Assembly: GCF_003073045.1 (NCBI RefSeq)
Contig: NC_037593.1
Coordinates: 24,795,868 to 24,859,867, forward strand
From: Pomacea canaliculata
Lineage: Eukaryota > Mollusca > Gastropoda > Architaenioglossa > Ampullariidae
Reading direction: 5' to 3'
DNA length: 64,000 nt
Shown here: one piece after another, positions 11,651-25,033 of the stretch
Position numbering within the stretch: the first letter of the stretch is position 1
Layout: each line of letters opens with the position of its first letter
Notes under the pieces: model-generated
Databases searched by the model: none
What the model saw: only the letters and a program-made list of their open reading frames with translations
What the model was told of the DNA's origin: nothing
Position numbers and translations under genes: made by a program

Positions 11651-12537
11651 AGTCGAAGGAATTTTCTAAGGAATCGGAACTTTCCAAACTGATTAATATG
11701 TGGAACTTTGTTTTTGTTACTTTGTGTTTATGGGTTATGTAAATGTGTCGTCACTAACTTCCTTCAAGAAAACAGGCCTAAGCTTCTCTAGAGTCTAGTA
11801 TCCATGACATGTTTCTAGATGACGCAAGATTTTTAACTGTTATTTAAAAGACGTTTTTTCAGAATCCAACATTCCTGTTCCTTCTTGCGTAAACAAGGTT
11901 ACTTCATTGTTAGGTCTTCCATATGGCCTTGCCCTGACTTACTCGTTTGAATGTTAGCAGTAAAACAGAGGTCAGGTGCAAACAACTTTCCCCAACTGTA
12001 GATGTTGAGAGAGAAGCTTAAACTAAAGAGTCAACTAAAAAGCTAATAATCGTTTTACCAGTTGGTTGGCTTGCTTGAACTTATTCCTCTTCTGCTTATT
12101 ATTGTTGTTGATGCTGATGGATGATGCTGATGATGATGCTGCTGATGCTGATGCTGAGGAGGAGGAGGACGACGATGACGACGACATCCAAAAAAAAGAA
12201 TCCAGACTGTGTTTTTAAACTGTCGAAACTGCTATCCTTTGAATATAATCCACAAATATCCACTCTATCAGATATAAATACTTATTTACTTTCTTACTCC
12301 TTAAAATGTAGATAAGAAAGGGAAAATTGTTTGGAAATTTAGGTTTGGTCAAAGTCATTTCAATAAGGAGAATTTAACACACACTCTCTCTCTCTCTCTC
12401 CCATATCCCAGTGTTAGCTTCGATTAAATATAGTGTCGTTTCATCTTACATAGGATTTTACAGGAACAGATATAACAAGGAAGTTAATTAAAGTCTACGA
12501 ATAGTCTAGTAGGTCTGTGCCAAACATATACACAGCT
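11651..12537. other. Spacer upstream of Ig receptor 1
   Basis: Contains a GAT/GCT-rich simple repeat at about 12106-12183 and a short CT tract near 12386. No gene was recognised. The last few hundred bases should include the receptor promoter, but no distinct element was identified. Confidence 0.45.
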
Positions 12538-15500
12538 ATGGCTGTGAGCAGAGCTGTGTTAGTTTACTTGTGCATACTGCTTAAATACGTTTGTAAGTAT
12601 TTTTTCTCTTTTCACAATCATCATCATCATCATCATCACAACAATAATAATCATAATAATAATCATAATATCATCATCATCTTTATGCGGCGTTTAACCG
12701 AAGAATAACTTCACATCACATCAGTTATACTAAGAACCATTAACCAACAGAAGAGAGTTGAAAGCTCATTAAAGAATTATAAGGTAGTTCCTATGTTGCT
12801 GACTGTATTTTATCTGTTTTACAAACTATTTTCCGGTCTGTTCTGTATTTTAGCGACATTTCTTATTCTTGATTGTGGATGGTCCAACGTGTCTACGGTC
12901 GAAGGAAAGGCAGCTCAGCTAAGATGCACCGGTAAACAAACGTATCTCCATCTTCAATTCTCATTTAAAACTACTGTACTCCTAATTAATTTTGACTGGA
13001 TTTAAAATTCCCGTGTCTTTGGACATGGCTGAAATTTATTTACTGCACTCGTCAATTGAGGTTTGTCTTTTTACCACAAAATTTCAGATGAACACTTATT
13101 ACTATATTATTCATCATCGTCGTCATCATCATCATCATGACAGGGTGTGGGGATGCACATTTTCTGACCAGCAATTTTAAAATTTATTGTTCTCCTATTC
13201 TCGGAAGGACACGTTGCATACGTGCCTTACTCTGCGTGCTTCTATGCTATATCTAGACTCTACTCACCTGACAGGTATAAATGCAGCTGAAGCGGTAGAA
13301 TGGCGGCACATCATCCCAGGTGGAACAGCCAACGAAATCATTGTTTCCACATGCCAGGATCAAAACGTGTGCACGGACAACAGCCCCAGCAGGTACCGAG
13401 CCACTCGCCCCGCCAGCAACACCTCGGTGTTGACCATCGTCAGCGTCTCACGGGACGACACCGCCAGGTGGACCTGTCAGGCCGGAGGCGACCAAGACAC
13501 CTGTTCTATGCCTGTTACCATCTGTAATTTGTCTGGGTTTTTTTTAAAGATATAAATTACAATTTTACATACAGGTAGGAAGGTTGAATGTATATTCAAA
13601 TGTTTTATATGTGGAAATTTCCATTTAGATGGGACTATTCCTTTATTTAGAAAGTATTTTTCTGGCAACAGACCCTGCTGATGTGACGGAAAATTGCACG
13701 GTGACTGTAAAAGAGGAGAGTGTTGAGGTGTCATGCACCATCTACAAAGCTTATCCATCGCCTACCTGTACCTGGTCTGAATATTTCTACCCTGCAGACA
13801 GACTCAGTTTGCTGGTAAATAAAGTTTATAGTAAAACATTGATTAGCACTCTGTAGGTTTATTCTTTTGAACGTGTGCTACCGCAGCTGTGGTAAGGTCA
13901 GGCCTTAACCCTTTAGTTGTTTGCCTATTTCAATGTTAATAATAAAGACCTACTAAAGATTATTGAGAATAATTATGCTATAATTATAATAAAGATGGGC
14001 GTGGGGATGAAGGTGTGATAAAAAAAATGTGCTAATGTTCTTCGGTGTTATATTACAGAACGACACATATATGGAACCTCCAAAAACCTTTATTGAAAAC
14101 GGAAATTTGTACTACAACACTTCCTGTCGGGTGTTCAGAAACGTCACCAAGCAGGTGGGAACTTTTAATTACACCGTCGTTATCTACCCCGGGGCTGTGG
14201 TGCGGTCCTCGGTCGTGGCAGTGGGGTCAGGATCACGGTCGTCTGCTATACAGACCACACCATCTTCTGCTACAACCTCTGAAGCTACTACACCATCAAC
14301 TACAAGTAACTGGACGTTTTCTAGTACTGCTTGCTTCTTTAGCAAATTATATATTTCTATCTTTGTGGTTTGTGTATAATGGTTACTGTAGACCTGTGTC
14401 ATTTAATGGGGTAATTCACTCTGACTTTTGATAAATATTTTTCTTAGCCCAGCCCAGGTCTCAGTTCGGGACCTCAAAATGAACAGTAGTAATCACACTG
14501 GTTCAGGTTTGATTTTTTTTTAAGATTCTTTCTTTTTACCAAGGCAACACGTTGTCCTTATTGAACTCTGATGTTCTTGTGGCCAGAATCAGAGGACACC
14601 ACCAGCGAGGTACCGTCAGCTCCAGCAGCTGCATCCGTTGCCGTGTCGGCGCTCGTACCTCATGGAGTCATTGGCATCGGGGTTGGAGCAGTGGTTCTTG
14701 TTGCTATAGTAATCGCAGTTACCTGCATTATTTACAAACGGCGGTTGAAAAGGATTCAGAGAAACGGTTGGTGCACAGCGAGGTTAATAATTCATAAGAA
14801 AATAATTAAATAGCATGCGAAATATTTTTTGCAATTGTGTGTGTGTGTGTGTATACTCGCATGTACGTATGAATGTGACTGTCGTTTCATGACTAGAATC
14901 GTGGTGTCAGGAGACAAAGTTATGCTACATACGTCCGTTTTTGTAGGTTTGTCTGTTGGTTACAATCAAGACAGTGGACAAAGTGAGGGACCAAAAGACA
15001 TTATTCAAAATGCTACCCACATTGGTAAGGCCAATTTCGTCCCTTCTCTCTCTCTCTCCCCCCCCCCCCCCTATAAAAATTTAAAATATACGCACGACGA
15101 TAAAAAAAAAGGTGTAGTGGGTGCAAACATTTAAAAAATAGTTCAAAATAGTGATTGGCGAATGCTTAGCAAAAGGAGAGCAGTATTCATAAGTTAATTA
15201 GGCGTCTCTGCTTACAAAGTGGTCATTATTTTTACCTCTTTCTGTGCCTCTTTCTGTTCTAAAAATGAAAGACAAGTACTCTTTCAGAGTTAGAGAAATA
15301 GTATTTTGTACTGTATTTTAATTAGTCTTTAGAAACAAATTGCAACCCCACTAGACTTTTAAGTATTTTAGAATAAAAAGATTATATATATAATACTAAG
15401 AAAAATTAGCTTTGAGGCCAGTGCTGGTCTTATCATCTACAGAAAATGGAAGGTTCCAATCAAGGATCTTAGTTTTTTTCTTGATTTATTGATATGTGCC

Positions 15501-16441
15501 TTCTTTCTTTCTTCTTTTCTTCCTGCCTTTCTTCATTTCTATTTCTTTCCTTCAAGTCCTTTGCGTGCTGCCATCAAATCTGTACATGTACTTGTGTTTT
15601 TCTTTAACTAGTTCTATGAACAGATTCTGATCCAAATTCATCTAGCTAAGCATCAGTTTGTCATTCTAAATTATCTGTAAATAATATTTCTTATTTATTT
15701 CAATAAAGAGTCGTTGGATGATGGCAGACCGACGACAAACTCAGCCCGCTTTGTAAACACCGAAGGCGTCTATGATGAGATCCTGGAGCCTGACACAGGT
15801 ATGGGTGTGATTGTTTGTTGTAAGATCGAGATAGTTCTTGTTTGAGGTCTCAGCTCAGATTTCCATGGTTTCCAGCTGTGGACATCTGCAGCCCCCTTAT
15901 TAAAGAGCAGAGACATGTTGAGATAACTTTGACATTTACCAGGAAACCTACAGATTGATTTGAGAGCCTTTCACAATTATGATAACTGGAATTTCACCAC
16001 TTACCAGAAAAACAGATAGCTGTATTTTTCATAAATATGTACAAAATGATGATTGTGAACTAGTTTACACACACTGCATCTGTTTGTGTGTAAACTAGTT
16101 CAAAATTGAATTTTCCAACTATATTCCAACAATATGTCACTAAACATTAACTTTAGGCTTTTTTTGAATCTTTAAGTTTTTCAATGTTTGATATGTTGAC
16201 AGATTTCCATCAATATACATCTCTTTCGCGGCCAGATTCTCTGCCGACATCAGCAGCTGTTGACGAAGACGACCAATATTTAACACCTGTAAACGCCTGT
16301 GTTACCTTTGGAGACGGTTATGTGTGTATGACAAATCCCACAACAGAGGACAGAGAACCATCTACTCTTCCTTCACCTCCAGCACTAGACTATATGTTAG
16401 ACAATGACAATGGCTACTTGCTTCCTGCACTCAGACTCTAG
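12538..16441 (+). CDS. Ig receptor 1: two Ig-like domains, membrane helix, tyrosine-rich tail
   Basis: Nine exons: 12538-12592, 12854-12931, 13275-13523, 13672-13814, 14059-14305, 14587-14766, 14947-15024, 15709-15798, 16203-16441. Total 1359 nt, 452 residues, all GT-AG. Exon 1 encodes most of a signal peptide (M-A-V-S-R-A-V-L-V-Y-L-C-I-L-L). Ig domain 1 (about 23-128) has its second Cys in the classic D-D-T-A-R-W-T-C context. Ig domain 2 (about 128-225) is split by a phase-0 intron. A Ser/Thr-rich stalk follows, then a helix at about 283-306 (G-V-I-G-I-G-V-G-A-V-V-L-V) and a basic K-R-R-L stop-transfer. The tail has tyrosines in V-Y-D-E-I, Q-Y-T-S-L, Q-Y-L-T-P, G-Y-V-C-M, D-Y-M-L and G-Y-L-L-P. 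YxxL and YxxM are established SH2-binding patterns, so surface signalling is likely; ligand unknown. It is convergent with receptor 2. Confidence 0.8.
12619..12682. repeat. CAT/AAT microsatellite in intron 1 of Ig receptor 1
   Basis: Runs of CAT, AAC and AAT triplets. A second short CAT tract lies in intron 2 at about 13111-13138. Apparent poly-His reading across them is not coding. Confidence 0.85.
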
Positions 16442-17826
16442 AAATGCTCCCATTATATCGAAAAATGCAATTTTCCTATATCCATGGTGATGGAGGAATT
16501 ATCTCACCTATAACTCCAACGGAAGGCTTCAGTCTCGCTCAGACAGTGAGACTTGTTGGTATAAAGAGAAGTCCACAAACCAGTGTCACGACACCGCCGG
16601 TGCCTCTCGTTTTTCGCTCTCTCCAACTCACCAGCGGGTCGGACAATTGCGCGTTCTTTCGTTCCAATTGAAGAATGATTCGCCTGTACGAGTCTGTCTG
16701 TTTACTGATCAAAATTACCAACCAAAAAAAATAGATCCTAACTATAAAAGCAAAACGGTCTCTAACACCACAGTTTTTCCTTCAATCTCCACTTCTACAA
16801 AGTACAAGGAACACCTCACACGCTATAAACTCACTGTCTTGGCAGTCGTTTCTCCTTTCACATTAGTACATTCGATCTCTGATTAGCAAATCGCATTGTC
16901 TTGGCAAATGCTTTCACCTCTCCCTTTCCGCTCTCTAACTTTCTTCTTCTTCCACTCGCTAACGCTCTTCCTCTTCTATCTACTCTCTAACGTCCTCTTC
17001 TTCTCTCTATTCTCCAGCGTCCTTCTTCTTCTAAATCCCCTCTAACGTCCTTCTGCTTCCATATTCCTTCTAACGTCTCTCCCGCTTACCTCACTATTTC
17101 TTTTTGACGTCACTATACGTCATTTGTCACGTTTTATTTAGAGAACGTCCATCATTAGCACGCTTTCATCTACACACGCGCCCAGTCCTAGCACTCTGAC
17201 TAGATCCATGACAACCAGCCAATGTGTATTTCTCAGTTATCTCAGACTCGATGACTTGAAAGTCTATATTAGACACAATATATATGCTACCTGTCATTTC
17301 TAGTGCAGTTACTCATTTGGACAATGTGTATCTTCAACCATGTCAAAGCAGACTGTCAAAAGCTTTGTTTTACTAAAAAACATTTATGTGAAAATTGGCT
17401 TTAGTCTTTAAACTGCTTCTGTATTTTTTCTCCCCTCTTTCTCTCTCCCCTTTAAAACAGTCAAATCACATGGCAAGTCATTGCTTTATCTATTTATCTT
17501 TCTATCTAGCTAATCTAATCTTTGTATTGATATATGCACAAATAAATATACGAAACCAGTTCTGTCCATTTTTTCTGGTCATTGAATGCGTAGCTAAAGA
17601 TAAAGGATAAGAGATAGTCAGACAGCGAGTGAGAGACAATGTACAGAGCCATCACAAAAATTTCCTGTGCAAGACAAATGTGACCTTTAACATTTTATTC
17701 CTCAACCACAATAAGTTCATGAGACAATCTCCACTTTTAATTTGAACAAAAGAGTGGTCATCATTCTTCTCTACTGATGGAAATGATTTAATATCACATT
17801 TGTTGAAAACTTCAGAACTCTAGGAT
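16442..17826. other. Probable 3' untranslated region and spacer of Ig receptor 1
   Basis: No exon was recognised. Pyrimidine-rich imperfect repeats (TCTAACGTCC-like) occur at about 16930-17090. A candidate AATAAA lies near 17540, about 1.1 kb past the stop, and could be the polyadenylation signal. Confidence 0.4.
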
Positions 17827-17900
17827 CAGGCCCGTTCTTAGCCCCCGCGGGGCCCGAGGCAAAAGTCATGTGCGGGGCCCTCACGCCACGATCACACGGT
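17827..17900. mobile_element. hAT-like terminal fragment
   Basis: Starts CAGGCCCGTTCTTAG and continues GC-rich with GCGGGGCCC, resembling the ends of the hAT-type element at 48759-49223. No matching inverted end was found downstream, so it is a fragment or a chance match. Confidence 0.3.
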
Positions 17901-18149
17901 TTTAGTTGGGATGTGACTGTGGGTGGAATTTGTTGTCATTACAGTCACTGGCCACTGGCCACTAAACCAAAACAGGGCCAACATATAGTGCCTGTGTCTG
18001 GACTCTAGATTGTGGGTGTCAAGAAAAGAAGCAGTTTAATATCAGCTGGCTTCGATTCTTAGCACCAGCAGGTCTGTACCACTGACCACTGTACACACAT
18101 ATTTATCAACAAAATTAACATGAAAATGGTGATTTTATATATAGAGAGA

Positions 18150-18715
18150 GAAAACTCTCCTCCCCAGACCTACGAAATCTTGGTGTTATAGTGGACACGT
18201 CACTGTCTTCTGAATCTCACATTATATACAGTCTGCAAATCCATCTTTCATGACCTTTGCAGGATCAGTCACATCTGACCCTTCCTGCCAGTTGCCGCTA
18301 TCAAAAAGTTTCTATCTTCATTCGCATGTCATTTGGATTATTGCAACTCTCCACTCGTCATTGTCCCAAACCACTTACAGGACACTAGTACAGGACTCAA
18401 GAAAATATCGGCGAAAAGCAGACCATGCTGCACCCCTCCTCCGCCAACTAAACTGTCTAACTGGTTGAGCTCCATCTTTTAAGAAAATAAAATAAAAAAA
18501 AGAAAAGAAATCATTCACAATTCAGAGAACTCTTCCATTCACTCCTTCATTGCCACTTCTTCGTCCAGGCCATCTAACAAATTCTGTTTTTATCAGTCGT
18601 TCATCAGCTTTCTTTTTCTTTGTTGTATAGTCAACCATCGGTGTCGTTTTTCAACAACTTCACTGTAATGTGCTATACAAAATTCAAATAATGGCTATAT
18701 TTGGTATTATTATAT
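18150..18715 (+). mobile_element. CR1-like LINE 3' end, decayed
   Basis: The frames contain L-R-N-L-G-V-I-V-D-T-S-L-S-S-E, then H-L-D-Y-C-N-S-P-L and A-A-P-L-L-R-Q-L-N, the order typical of CR1/Jockey reverse-transcriptase C-termini. It ends in a GTGCTATACAAAATTC motif like the 3' tail of such LINEs. Several frame changes show age. It lies downstream of the last exon of Ig receptor 2. Confidence 0.7.
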
Positions 18716-18976
18716 AAACAAGAAGATACAGCAATACATAAACAAGTAATCTCACATCTCTTGAAAGTTGTATAAAAAGAACAGCACAAGTCTATAACTA
18801 TAGCTACTTTACCATGGACAAATTAAAATTAAAAAACATCTTCAGCAACAGATAGTTATAAAATATTGTCATAGTTGACACAACTTCACAGGGGTTTGTT
18901 TTTTGGTGGGTTTTTTTGACAATTTTTGCTTTTGTAAGGTTTTCCTGATTTAAGAGGTGAATGACAAAGTCAAGAG

Positions 18977-21900
18977 CTAAACATTGATCTCATCACTTAC
19001 CAAAATGATTTTGGGAAAAAGACATAAAATGAGTAGAATAATGGATGGTCGAGTCGTACTGCAAGACTGGACTGAGCCTTGGGGTGTGCCTGTTAAAAGA
19101 AAAACACTTTTGTCAGTAAGAAGAACAAGCATGCATTCACTGCCAATGTGAAAGATGTGATTGCCTACTTAAACTGTCATCAGTCTAATGTAATAACACT
19201 AGTTAAAGTAACTGTATATTGCATAGTCACATGATGGCACATCATGTTACTAAACTAAAGTTCCTAGTTCTCCAAGCAATCTGTCAATTACAACATTCTC
19301 CAACAGGTAAACTATTTTTATTAAATATCTATTTTTATTATTTTATTATTTCACAAGCTGCACGGACTGTAAAAACAAGTTGAATGGATTTCTAGTCAAA
19401 GACCTTGCTGATGAGTTACTTTCATTATAGCACCTTCAGTTATAAAAAAATGTTTCCTTTACCCTCGGTACATGCGCATATGTAAAACATAACACTCTAG
19501 GTCTCAGTATGAAGTAACATAAATATACGACACAAAAATTATTTCTACCTCCATCGGCACATTCTTTTGTTTCTGTGATATCAACTCCCTAAACCTTGAA
19601 ACTCAAATCTGACAGGAACTAAAGTAGCTCAGTGAAAATTTTTTAAGTCCAAAGCGTTAGCAAACCGCTATAGAACAGATTAACAAACATGAGAGATTAT
19701 ACTGAACCCAGGTTATGAGACCTGAACGGAATATTACCCTGATGTTTTCATTTTTCCCAGGCAGAAACCTCATTTCTCGGTAGTTTAGAAATAAATTACT
19801 TCATAGGATTGAAAAAAAATTGCAGAAAACTCTATTAACTAAATATATTAGTCAATATTTAAACACATGTACATTACTGCATGGAGGAACAAGCACGAGG
19901 GGAGGCAGCAAATAACAGAAGAATAAAATGAGAGAAAAGGGAACTAATAAGGTTGTCTCACCATCTTTCACGTCCAGAACAATTGTTTTTGTGAGGCTGT
20001 AGGTGTCGGTCAAGTGGGTTGCCGAACACTGGCACTGCAGCCCGTGGTCTTCGTTGGTCAGTTCAAGGGTTAAGGTCTGGCTGACGCTGGTGGGGTGTCT
20101 AGAGTTCGAACCTTTGTTGGGGATTTCTCGCTCACCACACCCAAAGTTTACACGATCAACGAGAGGGTTGCCGCCGTTTACCGTGCAGGTCATAATTAGC
20201 TTATCGCCAGCATAGTAGGCCTTTTTGTTGTTGTAATCAATTTCCGGAGGTCCTTGAGGTGCGACTGTAAATATCAAAGCATATAGATGTGTAAACATTT
20301 TGGGGGCAAACTGCTATTAAGAATTCTCACGCCTCGCTCACATGTTATTATGTCAAAGTTTTCATATTTTAATATTACTGTCACATCTTTGTAAGTTAAT
20401 GATAAAGCGTTTAACACTAGAAGACAAAATAAAACCAAATCATAACATACTGTGAAATAGATGTCCAAAAAATGTAGAAAAATCAACATCAGAAAAACAG
20501 AACTACATGTATAGTCAAGCCAAGACGCTCAGCAGAGCAATGTTATAACATCATAGAAAAACCTAATGCTTACACTGGATGTACAGTTTTGTGGAAACCA
20601 CTTCCTTTGGGACTGAAGAAGCAGAAGGGTTCACCACGGTACAGTTGATTACTCGTCCGTTGTCTTCTGGTTTTGGAATAATAGTAAATATTTTCTGGAA
20701 GTTAAACATTCCTGAGGGCTCCAGCTGTAATGAAGTAAAACAGAAACTATTCTATATTTTTTTCTAAAGGATGCTTCGTTTGATTTGTATACTTTGTTCG
20801 CATGATGAACCTTAATAAGACGCGGAGTTCTACGGGAATTTAAGTGAGTATCTTCGATATTAAATGTCTTTTGATTCTGCCTTGACAGCAATCAAAGTAT
20901 ACACAATGTGTCCACGCACAATTTTTTTCCCGGAACAGTTTAAAAACAATTTCTAAGGTTTTCAAAACACTGGGGAGGCACTTTGTGTGGTATTGCCTTT
21001 AATACCTATAAATTACAATCAACTCGCCTTAGTTTCTACTGTTGCTGATGGTTTGCCATCACAAGTTATGATAGGGATCGGATTAACTCCCTTGACTTGC
21101 AAATGAAGTTGATACTCCTGATCTCGATTATACACAAACGGCGTGGTCTCTTTATGACTTGCATAGTCGGGAAATGCCACAAACCGAGGTCCAACTGGAG
21201 ACAGAAACAAGTTTCATTAATTCGTCCTTTTTTTTGCAATAGGTGACTATTGTTGGACACTGCTATTCTCTGGCCCCCCAAAATTCCCTAAACCATCAGA
21301 ATTAATTTTTAAAAAATCGTATTAAACTTTAGTTTAAGATACTAAGTAATGAGCAGGACAGATTTTTAGGCTGACATTTTAAGCAGTACATAAATTTGTG
21401 GCAAACTCGTCGCCTGAATACCGCGGATTAAACCCTTGCTAGAAACATCAAAAAGATGGAACTGCAAAAGTTATTAGGTGGGGAGAAAATTAACAAAGAT
21501 AATGCAGAACATAGATATGATTTATCCTGAGGGGAAAGAGAGAGACCTACAGGCAATCTTTGGCTGATACGTCTCTGTAACGTCGCCCGTGTGATGGTGA
21601 ACGATGCACGTGTAGTCTTGCTCCGTAGTATTCCACGGGACAAACGAGGCTTTCAGAGTGCTGGAGTTCTTGGACGTCTGCGGAATAGGCAGGACCTTGC
21701 CATCGGGGCTCAGAAACTTCACATCGCCAGGTGGCGCTCCGGGGTCGCTTACGACGCACGTGCACAGGTCAGCATCCTTCTTTTGTGCATCCTGGAAGTC
21801 TATGAAGGTGCTGATACAGTTTTGTAGAGTGGGTTTGGCTGGTTTCCCTGTTACATGGGAAAAACTTCTTTTAAATATTATACTACGAAATGGAAAATTA

Positions 21901-24307
21901 ATCTTTAATACTTATCTTTATCTAACGAATACTGCCTCTGCTTCTTCACAATGGGTGTGGCATGAGACTAGCAACATCAACGGTACATACACCTGTTTAT
22001 CATAAATTCTCACCCTGACAATGTGAAGGCATCTGTGTACAATAGTGATTTTAGTTTGAAAATATTGTTTTAAACTCTTTCTGTGGATTTTGAAGTTTGT
22101 AGAATGAAAGGAGAGTTCTCTGCTTAGACTTAGGTAAGCGGTGCCTTGTAGTTCACTTTTCAGAAACCCTCTTGTATTCTACAAGACAGAAAATACAGTT
22201 TCGACAAGGTTGATGGTGTACCAAAAGATTGACTGTCGTAAGTTTTCTGTTCCTGACTTTCTACCAAAAAACTTACTAATTTGAAAAGTTCCGTTCACTT
22301 CAATCTCCCTCGTTAGTGGAGAAACAGAAACTTTGTATTTATAGGATCCCTCTTCTTCTGGAAGTAACTTTGAAAGCACACATCTAAAACTGTAGTAGTC
22401 TCTCATGTTACTGGTGTAGACATTTTGTGTCACACTGACGTAGGCAGACGAGATTTCAACATACTTCCGATCCTGAAGAACATTAACAAAACTGGTTAGT
22501 TCAAATTAATGCACATCCTTGGGGGCTTATAAAAGCCGAATGGAAACGAGAGTAAGAAAATGTTTGACGACTGTTTATATGCTTTAAAGACACCAAAGGC
22601 AACCTCAAAATTAAAGATCATTAATAAACTTGCATTGATTAATAGATGTTTTTCATCAATCAGTTATTAAGCAATATATTTGGAACATGGTTTCCCACTA
22701 GAAAAGTTCTTCCTCATAATATATGTTTCAAATTACTTTGTTCGCATGATGAACCTTAACCTTTTCAAATCTTCAGTACCATAAGCCTCGCCATTATTCT
22801 TTAATAAATTTGATTGATAGCCAGTACCTGGATTTTCTCATAGAATTCACATTTGAAAGCGGTTTCTGGGTACACCTTTGATACCAGCAGGGTTCCGTTG
22901 ATGAACTTTTTGTACTCATCGAAGACAACGCTCACGAATTGCACATCTGGTGGATCTGAAAAAGTAATGCTTGGTCAGAGGATATATGCGTAGAAAGATC
23001 TACCTGAATTGATATATGACAGCAAATATACATGTACACACATTAAAATGTATGGAAGTAAGTAATAAAAGTCCACGTACAGACAACGGCATTTACTCTG
23101 CACTCAGCGCTGTCTGACCCCACGGTGAACCTCCAGGTCCCGACTATATTGGTGCCATCCCTCTCCACCTTCACAACGACCATCTGTGACGTGGCATTGG
23201 GTCTAGACAGCTATCAAACAGACAATTGTTTGCTTGTATCAGTATTCTATGGTGACTAAAGTGCCATGCCCATAGTTTACTGGATAAGATCATACATGTT
23301 ACACAGACATGTGCTCTGTAGTCAGGTCTCCAACATGGCCGGCTTGCAAGATCTCATAGTTTCACTAAAGTCTGTTATATAGCAAAGCTCCATGAAGCTA
23401 TCACAGTGTCTTTAGGTCAGATTGTTGACAGAAACATTCCATTAACATTCGTTTATCATTTTTATACATTAAAAAGTTCATAAACTGAAAAGGTCACCAA
23501 CGGGCATTTTACGTTTGTCGCGGGATATCCGAATGTAATCCTGATATGTAAAAGCTCACCTGGAAAATATTCCTAGCTGGAAAGCAGGAACCCGTTGCAT
23601 CACAGAAGCCTATGTCAGTCACGTGATTTGTGATAACAAATCGCACAGTTACCGTTGAATTTGGCGGGAAATCAAAGACCCAAATGGCATGGTTTGTATC
23701 TTCAATCGCGTTTCCTTCCCTGCCGCAGTCGGCTTTGAGGGTTAGACCTGTTTGTCCAGCAGAGACAGGTATCAAGATTAATTTTGTCAGGATTATGTAA
23801 GACTTTGTAAAATTCATTCCCTAGAGGCGTGACCAGAGGTATAGGCGTGCAATAAATACGCGCATTGGTATATAAAACATATAAAACACATATAAAAGCT
23901 GAGAGTACTTATTTCGATATTTGCTTTTTTAGTCCAGAATATCAAACATGGGTATTCGTCGGAGACTAGTTGACAGTGACATTTAAAGATGCAAACAAGA
24001 ACTAACTCATTTTGTAACGCCAAAATATAACCAAACAGCCCATAACAATTTAATTGTTAATATTTTAAATGCTGTTATTATAATTTTGAATTTTGCATTG
24101 TACACATGAAAGAGACATGTTATAGAAATATAACTGATATATAACAGATATCGAGGCATATTATTATGTTTTGTATAATCATCTACAGACAGACGCTGAA
24201 CTGTTGAAATATAAAACTATTCAAGCAGTTAGGAACTTGGTATGTTATTGTATTTTACCTATTTCTAGAAACAAAAGGAGAAAAACCACTTGTGCGAGGA
24301 GCAACAT
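18977..24307 (-). CDS. Ig receptor 2: five Ig-like domains with short hydrophobic C-terminus
   Basis: Minus-strand exons in order: 24307-24259, 23747-23560, 23210-23081, 22955-22828, 22472-22277, 21847-21551, 21194-21028, 20724-20574, 20264-19962, 19089-18977. Total 1722 nt, 573 residues. Exon 1 is a signal peptide (M-L-L-L-A-Q-V-V-F-L-L-L-F-L). Domains 1, 2 and 4 are split by phase-0 introns; domains 3 and 5 are single exons. Domain junctions are phase 1, the usual Ig pattern. Domains 1-3 and 5 match domains 1-4 of Ig receptor 3 in order and exon structure; domain 4 is extra. The last exon has a short spacer, a hydrophobic run (S-I-I-L-L-I-L-C-L-F-P-K-I-I-L) and a stop seven codons later, suggesting GPI attachment or a minimal membrane anchor. 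The exon also contains a good donor at 19001/19000, so a longer tail is possible. Intron 7 appears to be GC-AG. Confidence 0.8.
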
Positions 24308-25033
24308 TTTGGACTTGTGGCAATCAGCTTTCCTTACGACAGACAGCATCTGCGAGTAAATCGTAAAACTTAATGAACTTCAAGAACTTGAATTCAAGGG
24401 CAAAAAATATATATATATTTCTCAATCATGCTACCCAGAAAGCTTGCAAGAGTAGTGAAAAATAATTTCAGGAAATATGATGTAAAGACAATCTTTACGA
24501 AACTCGTTTGAGTAGTGCACTAACTTCTAGCTCAAACGTAAAAATAAAATCACGAATATAATTTGAAAAATAATAAGAATTATTATTATTATTATTATTA
24601 TTATTACCTACCGCTTGGTATCTCCAAAATCAGATCCATAGAAAGACGACATGAACTGTATAACCGTAACTCAGCAAAGAGCTGTCCCAATAGGCAAGAA
24701 TACATAGGCAAGATTCGTTCCCATAAGCTTGTAAGCAAAATTCCGACGAGTCTATTAAAAGAACACTGAAAGCAACCGCTCTGGCAATGAGTCCGAAACT
24801 GCCTCACATAAAAGCAGCAATATTTAGAGACATGTACTTATTTAGTAAACTCTAAACGTGTAACGAAGGGAAACTTAAGCCTGTTTTAAGGGATGAAAAA
24901 ATAACACAAAATAAAAGTCTATCAACAATCTAATAATGTGGAAAGTCCGATTTCTAGAAAATATGATTAGTCTATCTGGTCTACTAAGCCTAAAGCCTAA
25001 GCCGGTTTTATGTGATCCAATATATATATAATT
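24308..25033. other. 5' flank of Ig receptor 2
   Basis: Includes an ATT microsatellite at about 24579-24606. The promoter of receptor 2 is expected here, but no specific element stands out. No other gene was recognised. Confidence 0.4.

Noticed and set aside
12517-12708. Open frame with poly-His and poly-Asn
   Set aside because: It only reads through the signal exon of Ig receptor 1 into an intronic CAT/AAT microsatellite.
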